The notes under the pieces were generated by a model. It was not told where the DNA came from and ran no database searches. It worked only from the letters and a program-made list of their open reading frames with translations. From Acanthacorydalis orientalis (Eukaryota > Arthropoda > Insecta > Megaloptera > Corydalidae), in assembly GCA_034766995.1 (NCBI GenBank), contig CM068318.1, positions 40,034,456-40,098,455 of the forward strand: a DNA stretch of 64,000 bases, written 5' to 3'. A program made the position numbers and the translations under genes. This document shows positions 21,831-33,459 of this stretch, one piece after another (within the stretch, counting starts at the first letter, position 1; the number at the start of each line of letters is the position of its first letter).

Positions 21831-22648
21831 TATATTTATAATTTAGCACATTTTAGAATATTTCTAAGCAGTTTTGTCTTTGTTTCGTGAATCTTACGTC
21901 TGCTGTCTAGAGAAGGTGTTATAGGGTGTAATACAAAAACATGTAAACTGAATAATGTTTTTATTTATTCTCCCAGATGAGTTGTACTGATAGTGACGAA
22001 AATATATCTTTACAAAACAACGGAAAAGAGCGATAACACCTGTAACATATTCTGATGAAAGAAGTGATGAGGTTGAAGAAGATAATGAAGATGAGGTTTT
22101 ACATCCAAGGACACAGAAAATAATATCAGTAATTTCAACTCATCTGATAAAAGTATTGATAAGGATGAAGAAGATAATGAACCCGATAAAAAAATAAAAA
22201 TTCAAATGTACAATGGAATATTAGAGGTGGAGAGCGTGCACCATTTAAATTTACTGTTCATCCTGGCCCAAATTTCACTATTTGTTAAAAACCAAATGTG
22301 TGTTCTACATGGAAACATTTTTAGATTACGACTTACTAAACATAATAGTGGAGCAAACTAATTTATATGCTGAGCAATATTTAGAAAGTCGCCTGGATTT
22401 GAAACAACATTCAAGATTAAAAAAATGGATTCCAACAAAACAGTAATGAAATACGATTTGTGAATTACTCGCCAATAAAATTAAAAAAAATTCAAAGAAA
22501 CCACAAAAAGAATTTATCATTTTCTTATAATTTAACTCAATCTTACAGCAAGTACATTTACTCTTTTTCGTCGAGTATACTCGTCATCGCCTAGAAATAA
22601 TTAAACACACAGTGCACATTCTCAAAATAAAACAGAACGCTTAAGGGG
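21723..22648 (+). mobile_element. Short piggyBac derivative with a TTAA-type border
   Basis: Left end CCCCTTAAGTGTTTATG and right end (complement) CCCCTTAAGCGTTCTGT are inverted repeats starting with CCC, as expected for piggyBac. A TTAA follows the right end at 22649-22652. The left flank is TGTA, presumably a mutated TTAA. A palindrome-like subterminal motif ending CTCGTCAT occurs near both ends (21747-21763, 22574-22591). A decayed piggyBac N-terminal reading frame lies inside. The element is about 930 bp against over 2 kb for autonomous relatives, so the catalytic part is deleted. A TA tract (21799-21836) lies within it. Confidence 0.8.
22212..22437 (+). pseudogene. piggyBac transposase N-terminal domain relic
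   Basis: Two blocks are readable. The first is GGERAPFKFTVHPGPNFTI (from 22227). The second, in the frame from 22321, is LDYDLLNIIVEQTNLYAEQY followed by a basic stretch ending KKWIPT. The second block is the hallmark IV-x-x-TN-x-YA segment of the piggyBac DDE domain entry region. Further upstream (about 22000-22200) acid-rich codons match the acidic N-terminus typical of the family. A stop after FTI and frameshifts upstream show decay. No catalytic Asp is present because the central domain is missing. Confidence 0.8.
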
Positions 22649-22652
22649 TTAA

Positions 22653-23765
22653 TAAAGTTTCACAAGTTTCATACATTTTATACAAAAAAGGTGTCAGTGA
22701 AATGTCCGTTCTCTGATATACAACTTAAGTCATTTTTTACCTATTAAATAATAAAAATAAAATTAACAAAGTTAAAATTCTTCAATATTTTAATTAATGA
22801 AAAAAATATTTTACGATATAGTTGAAGATTTAAGAGGACAAAAAATAAACATGAAAAAATAATATTCGCAACTATAAAAAAGAAAATACTGCCCTGAACA
22901 TGAAAAATACATTGTTCAAACAAAAAAAAAATACAGAACACTTATAAAAATGAAAAAGAAACTTGTCAGACACAACCACTCGACAACCAATAAAACTTCT
23001 TAACGGTTTTAATACGCATTCTAAGGACATTCTTTTCACATGGTACTTCGTCCCATCGATGTACTTATCTTTTACGACGTTGACAGTAACAATTCTTTAC
23101 AGGTAACACACTGCGTACACACACACTTCCACAACAGAAATTCACTATAAAGTTTTTTTTTTTTTTTTACTTCGGTGAGACGTGCACGTAATTGCGGATC
23201 GTTAAAATGCGAAAATGTGACAGTTTCCGTCAACGACTGTTCTACATAGCGTAGTTATACCATAATCCACAATAACAATGGGTAGTCCATTTTTCGAAAC
23301 AAATTTATATTACTGAGGAAATCATACTTTTTTACTGCTTTTACCATACATATTGCACTGCTACACAGTCCACCGATAACAAAATGAGGAACAGATATGT
23401 TATCCAACTCTAAACGTTCATAATTGCAAGTTTGTAAGCAATTAAGTGATCAATAAATATCAACGAAAACTAAATAACACTGAACTATCATCTAAAACCA
23501 TGAAAATATTGTTTTAATGTTATTGAATTCTCTATTTTCTTTTAATTTCAGATTAATTACTTTTCCATTTCTAAATAACAATAAATCAAGACAAAGTTAA
23601 ATGAGTAAAAATATTGTATATTATTATTAAATAAGTAAGTAAAGTACTGTATTTCGAATAAAATATTCATTACAGAAGGTTGGTTCTTGTATAATACATG
23701 ATTTTATATAAAGTAAACAATTATTTAATTTCCGACTACTTTAATTAATTATAAACTTTAAGAGG
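22653..23765. other. Intergenic sequence, part GC-balanced
   Basis: AT-rich up to about 22970 and after 23420. The part at 23030-23300 is more complex and contains a T16 run. No feature assigned. Confidence 0.3.
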
Positions 23766-24465
23766 ACCCGGTGGTCTAGAATTTTCGAAAAATCGATTTT
23801 TTTTCGAAAGTATAGTATCTGAAAAATATACTGTTAAAATTTTATGACGAAATTCAGAGTATTTCAGGATCTACAGCCCATTAGAAGGTCAGGTAGGTAG
23901 AAGAATATATACTTGCTTGAAACTTTAAACGCGTTTATCTCGAAACTACTTTTTTTCGTCTTGCGGGGGCCAGAAAAAAAAACTACTTGACCGATTTGTC
24001 TGAAATTTTAATATGTTATTCTGAATAGTTCTAGCTCTCGCTGGAAGTAAAATTAATAGTTTTCGTAAAATATTTATATTTTTTTTATTAACAAAACATT
24101 CAAAAATACTGGTCGTTTTCAAACTTGTACTTTTGACTACGCGCCATTTTGTCAAATTTTTTTTTTTATTCTACTTCCTGCGATAGCTATACTTATACTA
24201 ATTAAAAATTCGTCAATTGTTTTATTTCAGATCAGAGGGAGAGATAAATCATCATTCACCACGCAATTCCATTTTTTTAGAGAGGGAGACTTCAGCATCA
24301 TTTTTCTAATTTAAAAAAAAAATTTTTTTTGTCTTTATTTTCATTTTTGTGTAGTTTATTAGTAATAAAATAAGTGTAAAAAAATTTGAAAGCATTATTC
24401 ATTACCCTCATATAGAAAAAAATTTTTTAAAATAGCTTAAATTTTAGGCCGCTAGACCACCGGGT
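23766..24465. mobile_element. 700-bp element with 14-bp inverted repeats, no transposase
   Basis: It starts ACCCGGTGGTCTAG (23766-23779) and ends with the exact complement CTAGACCACCGGGT (24452-24465), a length of exactly 700 bases. The interior has no recognisable coding sequence. The flanks show no clear target duplication, so the superfamily cannot be named. It has the layout of a non-autonomous DNA transposon. Confidence 0.7.
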
Positions 24466-24729
24466 ACATTCACCGGATACATTCATTACAATACACAATA
24501 TATCTGAGTTTAGCAATCAAACGTTTCTAATTAACTAGCTGGTAAATAATAACAGAAGACATATAACAACAGATATGTGAGAAAGTAGAATAAAATATTA
24601 TTCAATCATATTTATATTTCAAGTTTTTAACATTGAAATGATAAAATAGTAAATATCATTAATTTTATGTCTGCAAGTGCTATAAATGATATAAATATGG
24701 AAATTGTTGCATTTTTAATACAGGTATTT

Positions 24730-25490
24730 TAAAATTAATTCAGTTCGAAACGATTTATATAATGAACAAACAAGTATTACATGATGAAAATCTTCTACTT
24801 CTCCTGAGTTACAGTTGGTACATATTGAAGTAGGATCTCAAGTATACTTAACGCTTCCTGATATTATTTTCAAACGTTTAGTGCCCATAAATCTTAATTG
24901 ACTGAATAATTTGATTTCATTATACTGAATTTTTAAGTTTAAAAATGGTTCTATTCCATTATTACATTTTATTCCTTGACTACTGGGGTTATATTTTAAT
25001 GCGAATATATATGTTCCTTATCAAAGTTCTTTATGTCTGTTTCCGCATTTCATTATAATATTTTTTTATTTCTTTTTTAACAATTGCAGAATCTTGAGTT
25101 CCAGATATTCTCATAATTTATTATTTAATACTTTTAAGTTGCGATGCCCAGTTATATTTAATTACATTGTCAGGAGAACTGTCTAAATTTTTAAGTCTGT
25201 TAAAACATATCTAGTATCATTCATACGGAGCAATTTTATCCATCATGAGAATACTTGTTTAAGGACAAAAACTATTAGTTTTATATCCCAGTTTACAATC
25301 TGATGATGTATCCTGGTGTTGAACGTGGCCATCCAAGAAATGATTTCAAGTAATTAGTATGGTAACTTTCAATGTTATATAAATATCTAAGATCACAAAT
25401 TTCGCTTGTATATAGGACAATGCTAACAGATATGGTGTCAAAAATTCTAATTCAGACTCTCAGAAATCATTTTTTGACTTTATCTGAACC
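24730..25490 (-). pseudogene. LINE ORF2 C-terminal relic with zinc-knuckle-like end
   Basis: On the minus strand, from 25490 downward, the blocks are LYTSEICDLRYLYNIESYHT, NYLKSFLGWPRSTPGYI, ETGIKTNS, an interior with KYNWASQLKSIK and IQYNEIKLFSQLRFMG, and finally ICTNCNSGEVEDFHHVILVC. The order matches the region after the reverse transcriptase palm in CR1/Jockey-like LINEs: thumb segment (FLG-P-STPG), helical part, then a CxxC...H...C motif near the ORF end. Several shifts and stops are present and the catalytic FADD region is absent. It is therefore a 5'-truncated dead copy. The clade is uncertain. Confidence 0.65.
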
Positions 25491-26055
25491 TTTTTGTATT
25501 GTTTGCTGCGACATTTCCTTTTAGCATTCCGTCGTTTAGTGTTTATATTATTATTAATATAAATATATAAATTATTGAAAGAGAAATCAATTCTTCAGTC
25601 TGGTCTCTTAAGATTATTCAATCATCCTCACAAAAGGTTTTAAATAATTTCTTGTTTTAAACTTTATATATTTGAAAAAAATACATGTACACTTGAAAGT
25701 AGATTCGAGGCAAACAAACAATATGGTGATAATTTAAGAGTAAGTGTTTGTATCACCAAAAAGTGTGGTTCGATATCTATAATTACACTGGTCAATATAT
25801 ATGTTTATATAGATCTTACATAAAGAGACATACTGATGGTAATATTTTACATAGAGATATATTTTGTGACCTAACACATCAGTATCTGAAACTGTTCTTT
25901 GATAAAATCAATCAATTATTATCAATCCTGTTCAATCTTTAAAAAATCGTTACTTAAATAAATAAAGTAAGAACTAGTTTTAACATAAAAGTTTTTTTTG
26001 TTTAAAAAGTAAAATAAAAAATACTCGTTTTTTTACAACAGATACAAAAAATAAC
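25491..26055. other. AT-rich intergenic sequence
   Basis: An open frame of 64 codons at 25748-25942 has no recognised similarity and is not supported as a gene. Confidence 0.3.
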
Positions 26056-26267
26056 TATGGTGTGATTCGACTTAGGATTCCATACGAAAGTATTAAAAAA
26101 ATTTAATAATTAAAAATAAATATATTATCCGCCATTTAGCACTTTAATTCAGTTGTATTTTAATATTGAATTGAACTAAATTCCTAATTAAAAAATAAAA
26201 TAATTTTTCATAACCCTTGCGCCCCATTTTAATATTTACATGTGGGAGCCTAAATTGAATCGCCCTA
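26056..26267. mobile_element. MITE, copy 2 of 3
   Basis: Left end GTGTGATTCGACTTAGGATT with CCATACGAAAGTATTAAAAA, and right end GGGAGCCTAAATTGAATCGC with CCTA, form a long imperfect inverted repeat. Length is 212 bp with TA at both borders. Shares ends with copies at 18899 and 42292. Confidence 0.82.
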
Positions 26268-26608
26268 CAGAAAATTCTCTCCTAATCTCTTTTCAGTATT
26301 AAGTTATCATCATGTGATTTCGATTTATTTAGAATCGACGAGAAACTTTACAATAGTAATAGTTTTCAGATTATAACAAAGTATTAGAAGCCTTCAGTTA
26401 TGTAACCGGAAAACCGTTAAGCTCCTCATCAGAACGAGTGCAAAGTACACAGACTCATGACACACATTCTAAGCAATAGATTTTTCTCTAAACGATTTGA
26501 GTATGATTATGACAACATTGAAATTGGTAGAAAATTAATTTATTATTAAACAGTTTTTGATTGTTGGAAGGGTGAGTGAAAAAATCATTCGTGAAATTAA
26601 AAATGAAT

Positions 26609-27012
26609 ACGAGGTCCAATCAAAAAAATGTATAGACTGTGAACATGTTAATATTTAGTAAGTGGAGGGAGAAACTAATGACATGATATGATACCGTTAT
26701 GTTTGTATTAAAAAGTAATTTATTGTTGGATTTATTTTGGTCTTCATAATTCAGTAGAAATTAATTAAAGGGTAGAGCGCTTGTGTGAAATTTTGTTTTA
26801 AACTTGAAAAGACAGGGATAGAAACACTTCAAAGTTTAGAAACAGCCTTTGTAGAAAAAGCTCTTAGTCGAAATATTTTGAATGATTCAGGTACTTTAAG
26901 AAAAGCACAAATTCGATCAAAGGTGATGAAAGACTGGGTAGGATTTTCACTCATGCATTTGACGAAAAGAGTATCGAATTTGCCGAACTTATCTCTACTA
27001 ATCTGTGATTGA
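26609..27012 (+). pseudogene. Possible mariner N-terminal relic
   Basis: A terminal-repeat-like start (TACGAGGTCCAATCAAAAAA) at 26609 is followed by a 75-codon frame from 26785: MKFCFKLEKTGIETLQSLET, then AFVEKALSRNIL, then IRSKVMKDWVGF. This resembles the first helix-turn-helix of mariners (KFC-x-KLGK-x-x-ET-x-x-x-L-x-x-A(F/Y)G...S). No catalytic block and no right end were found. Alternative: a chance open frame. Confidence 0.4.
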
Positions 27013-27019
27013 ATGTTAC

Positions 27020-27878
27020 AAATATTGAAAAATAGTAAGAATATTATGAATCTTGTCAAAACATTTTGAGAAATGTTTTATGTATGAATAAAGTTGAGTA
27101 TTGAGCACAAACTGCAAAGTTTGATCCTCGTTTTTTAATATCAAAACAGAAGGAGAAGCGAATGGAAATCTCAAAAGATTTTTTATAAAGTTGAAAAAGG
27201 GAAGTAGATTAAAAATACACTCGTTCACTATTCTACTGATATTGTACCGAAAATTCACTTTTACAAATGCATTTCTCGTTCATACAATTAACCGTAAATA
27301 ATACTCAATACTCACTGCTATCGAAATTCACATAAATAACAATTAATCAATAATAATTTATATAAATATTTTCGCACTCAACAAAGTTTGTATTTTGTTG
27401 AATGAAAGAAATCTGTTGTGAAACAAGACGTTTTACTTTCATTCGAAAATGTTTCCATTCCTATATAAAAACACCTCCGATATGTGTATCAAAACCAACT
27501 TTCAAACATACATTCAAGTATTTCGAATTCATGTTTCAGAAGATACAAATATAAATTGATACAAGACCAAATTAATTCAATGAAATGTTTAAATGGTTAT
27601 AAATTATAGTTTGACTATATGAGAGAAGACAGTTTATTAATGTTTAATTATCAGTCGATCTGCGATAGACTATACTATACGAACATTTGCGAATAGTTTC
27701 AAAGTTTAATCAATAAAGGGTTTTGTGGCGTAGATATTTATCGGTAACTTTCAAATAAACTGAGCTTTTGCCCAAAGAAAATTGAAAGTACGTATATTAT
27801 ATACATGTATACCCACATAAATAAGATAGCAGCACACGCACATTTCCCTATGAACATATACTCACACACACACACATG

Positions 27879-27880
<2 letters not shown>
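27020..27880. other. AT-rich intergenic sequence
   Basis: No supported feature. Confidence 0.3.
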
Positions 27881-27935
<55 letters not shown>

Positions 27936-27945
27936 ATGTATGTAT
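27881..27945. repeat. (TA)n followed by (GT)n microsatellite
   Basis: GTATGTATATATA... to about 27917, then a run of GT, with an AC-rich stretch just upstream at 27863-27875. Confidence 0.95.
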
Positions 27946-28040
27946 TTATAGATAAACATTGACATTTTAATAGTAGATGCGTGAAAACTGAATAATGTAG
28001 TTTATATTGAAAAACATATAGGTGTTATATATATATATAG

Positions 28041-28563
28041 TAACTTGTCAAATTATAAGACCCTTAGACCTATTGTCTTAAATTATACTTGATAATATTT
28101 TCTTCTTTATTTGGAATATTGTTGATAAGAAAATTATTTTTCAACTCATTCCTTATTCTCTGTTATTTTAGCAACATCTTCAATTAATCAATCAATGTAT
28201 ATATATATATATATAGTACCTATATGTATATGTATAGTACCTTGTCAAATTATAAGACCCTTAGACCTATTATCTTAAATTATACTTTTGATAATATTTC
28301 CTTCTTTATTTGGAATATTGTTGATAAGAAAATTATTTCTCAACTCGTTCCTTATTCTCTGTTATTTTAGCAACATCTTCAATTAATCATTCAATATATA
28401 TATATATATAGAACCTTGTCAAATTATAAGAACCTTAGACCTATTGTCGTAAATTATACTTGATAATATTTCCTTCTTTATTTGGAATATTATTGATAAG
28501 AAAATTATTTCTCAACTCGTTCCTTATTCTCTGTTATTTTAGCAACATCTTCAATTAATCAAT

Positions 28564-28634
<71 letters not shown>

Positions 28635-28793
28635 CTATATGTATATATAGTACCTTGTCAAATTATAAGACCCTTAGACCTATTGTCTTAAATTATACTT
28701 TTGATAATATTTTCTTCTTTATTTTGAATATTGTTGATAAGATTATTTTTCAACTCGTTCCTTATTCTCTGTTATTTTGGCAACATCTGCAAT

Positions 28794-28856
<63 letters not shown>

Positions 28857-29065
28857 CTATATATATATATATATAGTACCTATATATATATATATATATA
28901 TAAAACCTTGTCAAATTATAAGACTCTTAGAACTATTGTCTTAAATTATACTTTTCATAATATTTTCTTCTTTATTTGGAATATTGTTGATAAGAAGATT
29001 ATTTTTCAACTCGTTCCTTATTCTCTGTTACTTTAGCAACATCTGCAATTATATATATATATATA
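28041..29065. repeat. Five-unit tandem array separated by (TA)n tracts
   Basis: Units at 28041-28197, 28238-28395, 28411-28567, 28651-28797 and 28904-29050 each begin with ACTTGTCAAATTATAAGAC or ACCTTGTCAAATTATAAG, contain TATTGTCTTAAATTATACTT and end near GTTATTTTAGCAACATCT. The spacers are TA repeats of 16 to over 100 bases, giving unequal periods (197, 173, 240, 253). Units are highly alike, with few substitutions. Each holds a small inverted pair (TAAGAC ... GTCTTA). No coding content. Confidence 0.93.
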
Positions 29066-29329
29066 TTGCAACACCATAAGTATCAATAATTAACTGTAAA
29101 ATTCGAACAAACTGTTTTAACAGGCTTTAAATGTGTCTTCCTGCAATTACTCGTTTTGTAGTGTTAAAAATAATCTTTTTCTTAGCAAAAAACTGATTTT
29201 TGTGAAAAATATTATTAATAGATGAGTTTCTTATTTAAAATTACGTTAATTTCTATCCGGATATGCCAATATATTTGTTAAATTTTATAAATTAATATTT
29301 TTTTAACGGTGGGTAAACGCAGTTACTTG

Positions 29330-30290
29330 TAACCAAAGAAAGTTGGCCAAATTGTCAGGCATTTGAACGCTGAAAATATATCATTGTGCAAGATTGCTGA
29401 CATGTTAGGTGTATCGCGAAGTTCTGTAAAGAATATTGAGAAAAATAGACTTTATACCCAAAACGCAAGAGCGCATATAGTTGACATTATGTTGCTAAAT
29501 CGAGAACTGACAAGAAAATCCGGGATATTTGCAGTCAAAAGAGAAAAAAGTCATATCACAGTCTTGACTAAACAAATTCATGATGCAGGCATTGTGGTAT
29601 CCCAAAGAACTATTCAGCGACAATTCGCTGAAAAGGGCCTATTAGTCAAAAAACGTGCTCAGAAACCTAAACTTGCATCAGCCATAATCAAGGAACAACT
29701 CTAATTGACATAAGACGGTTCACGATTTTCGATTCATGAATAGGAAATGGTAATTTATAGTCAACTAGTTTTATAATAATAATTTTTAACGAAAGTTTTG
29801 AAATAAAATGTTGTTATTCCTTTTATTTCTCAAAAAGCATCCTTCACTCATGGTGTGTGTGATTAGTGATCAGTATCAAAGACCCAGGACGTTTACTGGT
29901 AGTGGGAAGTATCAGGGAGGCTGATCGATACTAGAAATTTTTAAAAGAATAACTACTTCTGCAAATAATGGAGTGATTTAAGGAAGACAAAACTCATATT
30001 TTTATGTATGACGGCGCATCGTGCCGTAAAACCAAGATTATAGCCATGTTTTTAGTTAAAAATAATGTTGTAGTTCTTGATTGTCCAGGAAATTTACTAG
30101 ATGTTAACCCAATCGAGAACATTTAGGAGTTTATGTAGAGTGAAGTTAGTAAAACTGCTCTTACCACAAAAAAAAAAAATTCGTACAGGATTATTAAAAT
30201 ATGGCATAGTATCCAAAAAGGTAGAAAGCTGTATAAGGTGTTTGTCTCGTCATATACACACATAAACACTACTGGATGCTAAAGGTGGAC
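29330..30290 (+). mobile_element. Tc1-like element relic
   Basis: The first part is the frame 29363-29704. The second part (about 29990-30120) reads FMYDGASCRKTKIIAMFLVK then LDCPGNLLDVNPIEN, the DD34E end of Tc1-type transposases, with 34 residues between Asp and Glu. The middle, with the first catalytic Asp, is shortened and mostly unrecognisable. Stops follow PIENI. A left terminal repeat could lie near 29066 (TTGCAACACCATAAGTATCA), but no inverted partner was found. Confidence 0.75.
29363..29704 (+). pseudogene. Tc1-like transposase, N-terminal DNA-binding part
   Basis: 113 codons without a stop. It begins NAENISLCKIADMLGVSRSS (first helix-turn-helix, residues about 3-25), followed by a basic linker (NARAHIVDIM). 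Residues about 60-95 (HITVLTKQIHDAGIVVSQRT, IQRQFAEKGL) form the second helix-turn-helix, and the RAQKPKL motif matches the region before the catalytic core of Tc1/Tc3-type proteins. In active relatives this paired-like domain binds the terminal repeats. It ends at a stop before any catalytic residue. Confidence 0.75.
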
Positions 30291-30999
30291 ATAAAAATAT
30301 TGATTTTCGGTTCCTTGAGAGTTGATAAGAAGATTTTTAATTTTTTTTTAATGATGATTTCATTTTTCCTTTCCAGATTTCAATTTGTTACAGCAGTAAT
30401 CAGATTTATTTCATCACTTTATTTCAGTTCTTTGACAAAAGACAAAAAGATCTTTAATGTTTTCTATTCCTTCGCAAAATACATATAACTTTTCTATTTT
30501 CACTATCATTATATTTTTCTAACCAAACAAAATATAAAAATGTCTAGAGTTCTTATTTTCCTCCTGTCCATTGTCTTAATAACCGCGTACCGTATCAAAG
30601 TGTAAATTTATATAAGTTGTACATCCTTCATAAAAAAATTAGACCTCTTTCGCAACATTTTATCAAAGAATAAATAAAAAAAATATTTACGGTTACTTGT
30701 TAGTCAATATATTAATAAATATAATTTTTAAAATACTATTTAAATGAAAGTTTTTGTAAACTGATAGACATTTTTGTATTTAAAATCGATATAAAAATAA
30801 TTTCTTGTAATAATAACTTGAATTTATATTCCGTTTTTATTTCAAATTTCCTATCGTTATTTTTTATCGGTTCAGTAATAACACAAGTACCTATTTACAT
30901 AAAATAATTTGTGTTAAAATAGAAGCACGTACTGAATATTTGTTCAGCACATTATTTTTCTAAAAAAAAAAAACATCAATAGTACGTTTAACTGATTAA
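30291..30999. other. AT-rich intergenic sequence
   Basis: The 70-codon frame at 30276-30488 is hydrophobic only because of T-rich sequence. No support for a gene. Confidence 0.3.
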
Positions 31000-31590
31000 C
31001 ATATTAAATTTGAAAGTGCTTCGTTTTCTCCGTTCGTAGAAAACGCATTGATAAAAGATCAATTGAATTACCATATCGACATTTCCTTTCCGTTTTTAAG
31101 TTCTTCGCTCAAACGTAACGAAAACTATTCGAAATTGACATGAAGGAAAAAACGCGAACGAATTGAAACATCTAAAATTCAATATTTTCCCGAAACGAGT
31201 CGGTTATGACTATCCAGCGAATATTTCCACGACTAAAAAGGTGACATTTTTTTATGTTTACATCCGGCTCGGAGGTCTCAAAACGTCATCTCGAATTCGA
31301 CGCGCGCGGACAAATATAATTGAAACCGACACCGAATGAATACGAATCATAATTGTATTTACGTTTCGTATGTTTTGATTTTCGTTGTTTTTATATTGAT
31401 AGGGGAACGTTTTCGTTATTAGTTTGCGACGACGCCGCACTCGGAAACTGTCAATAGGATGATGTGACGTTCAGTTTATGTGTACGGATGAATAAAATGA
31501 ATATATAAAAAAAAAGAAAAAAAACGACGGCGAGTGAAAAGAGAAAAGATACGCGATGCCTAAAAACAATAAAAATGTGGGGTTGAAAAG
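31000..31590. other. GC-balanced island of unknown nature
   Basis: Complex sequence with many CG dinucleotides, including a CGACGCGCGCGG-type segment near 31298 and CGACGACGCCGC near 31427. The minus-strand frame 31258-31440 has no recognised similarity. No transposon signature. A candidate for regulatory DNA or a promoter-proximal region. Confidence 0.3.
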
Positions 31591-31754
31591 ATGTTGACAG
31601 ACTTTATAGTAGTGGTTCACTGTACAGAAATCTATGGATCTAATACGGATGGATTATACATAATCTACACAGTGAATAGTAGGAAACGGGTTTTATTTGT
31701 TTTCCTTTTTACATTTTCGAATAAATTCAACACTAGAGGAAACTTTAAACATTT

Positions 31755-31755
<1 letters not shown>

Positions 31756-31812
<57 letters not shown>
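31756..31812. repeat. (TA)n microsatellite
   Basis: Uninterrupted alternating TA. Confidence 0.97.
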
Positions 31813-31815
<3 letters not shown>

Positions 31816-32479
31816 GAGTACAAATAAAAGCTACACGTTTCATATCAGATAGACATTTGAAGTTGAATAATTCAACTGAAGTGATAAAATATCTGAAGTG
31901 AAAATGTTCAGAAAGAAACAAATATAGAATATTAGTTTATGCATTATATCTTTTAGGGGATATTAAGCATGAGAGAAAATTGGTTGAAGAATAACTTATT
32001 TTTATGAGAAGAATGTTTTTCCACCAAAAGTTAATATATAAAAATATTAAAGCTTATTAATGAATATTGAAACTTCCAAAATGATGCACTTGTTTTGGTT
32101 AAACTGCATTCATATTTTTTCTAAATCGCTTTTTTCTTTAGTAGAAACATTTAAGATTAAAATGACAAGAAGAATTAGAACTCTTATTCAAAAATTAAAC
32201 ATATTATTAAGATTGAAATTCGAATTTGTAGTTATAAGCAAGTTTACTTGCAACTAAACACACTCATACACACACATATATATATATATATACATATGTA
32301 TAGAATCTATAAAAAAATACATACTTTATCAACCCATAACCCAGTAAACATTTTGGGTTTTTACTTGCAGGTTGGTTGTAATAATGAAAACCATCAGACT
32401 TATATTTCAACAATGAAAATTTATGTTGAAGTGGTATGAGAAGTTGGAATATGAAAGTTCAGAAAACAGTTTAAGACAG
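31813..32479. other. AT-rich intergenic sequence
   Basis: A short TA/CATA tract lies at 32272-32300. No supported gene. Confidence 0.3.
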
Positions 32480-33360
32480 AATACTATTCTGAAACATAAA
32501 CCTGTCTCAGATATTTAAAGCAGATAACATTGTAAAAAATGTACACAAGCAACGATCAGGAAGATCGCACATATCCATGAGATCTAAGAAACTATAAGAG
32601 CTCCTGGAACTTTTCCGAGAAATGTCGTATAATTATATCCGACAAGCAGCTCATGAAACGGAAATCATAAAATTCAGTGAATACTGCGTTTTAAAGGCTG
32701 CGGGATGAAAAAGATGCATTCTAAGATTAGTATTATCTCTGAATGAAGATGATTCTAATCACTGGATTGAATTTTACAAGTAGTATTTAACAAAATCTGC
32801 AGAATATGCTCTGTTTGTCAATAAGATGGTTTATAAGACAACATTGAAGTTACAGTACAAATAATTACTGGACAATCAGAAATCTATACATTACTGAATA
32901 ATAATTGATAAATTTATCAGGAATTAGAGTATGGTGTAGATTATCATCCGTGCTTTTGATTAAACTATTCTTTTCTGATGTAACTGTTACTGGTACCGCA
33001 CATATTAACTTGCTTCAAGAACCAATCGTCCTTTGTATTCATGAGCTGTTTGAAGATGACGATAAACTTTATTTTGAACAGGATGGAGCACCTTCTTATT
33101 TTTATCAAGAAGTTAGGGTTAATGTGAATGAAACTTTTCTAAACAGATTGATTCGATGAAGAGACTGTGTTGAGGTTCTGAGGACAGTGTTATTTTCCGC
33201 GTTCTCTATATTGGATTTTTTTATGGGAATATTTTAAAGATAGACTTTGTTAAGAAAACAATCAAGTACGTTAAGTTATTGTAGTAGATTGTACATCAAT
33301 ATCAAGAGATAACTTAGATGATGTATGTATTTCAATTTCTCGATAGATGGTTATTGAGGT
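32480..33360 (+). pseudogene. DUF4817-type Tc1/mariner transposase relic
   Basis: Recognisable blocks in order: MSYNYIRQAAHET (about 32621), EDDSNHWIEFYK (about 32746), then the frame 32905-33159 with FFSDVTVTGTAHINLLQEP, ELFEDDDKLYFEQDGAP and RVNVNETFLNRLI. The EQDGAP block carries the second catalytic Asp of this Tc1/mariner branch, where intact relatives read FQQDGAPPH. The segment after 33160 contains a decayed LYIGFFYG (from an LTPLDFFLWG-type block). The many stops show it is dead. It is the best-preserved of the DUF4817-type relics around the second Asp. Confidence 0.75.
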
Positions 33361-33362
33361 CT

Positions 33363-33403
33363 TAGGGCATTTCGACAGCTGAGTTCATTAGCGCCCGATT
33401 CAG
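33363..33403. repeat. 41-bp motif shared with 38248-38290, copy 1
   Basis: TAGGGCATTTCGACAGCTGA then GTTCATTAGCGCCCGATTCAG. The copy at 38248 differs at a few positions. It lies directly downstream of the DUF4817-type relic. Family unknown. Confidence 0.7.
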
Positions 33404-33459
33404 TTTCTGGACGATTTCAACAATGGCTGGATAAAAATTGATAATAAATATCCTCCAAT

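Noticed and set aside
22326..22520. Minus-strand 64-codon frame
   Set aside because: Antisense to the recognisable piggyBac N-terminal domain.
28041..29065. Array at 28 kb as CRISPR
   Set aside because: Eukaryotic context, units of about 157 bp and TA-only spacers of variable length. No cas-like genes.
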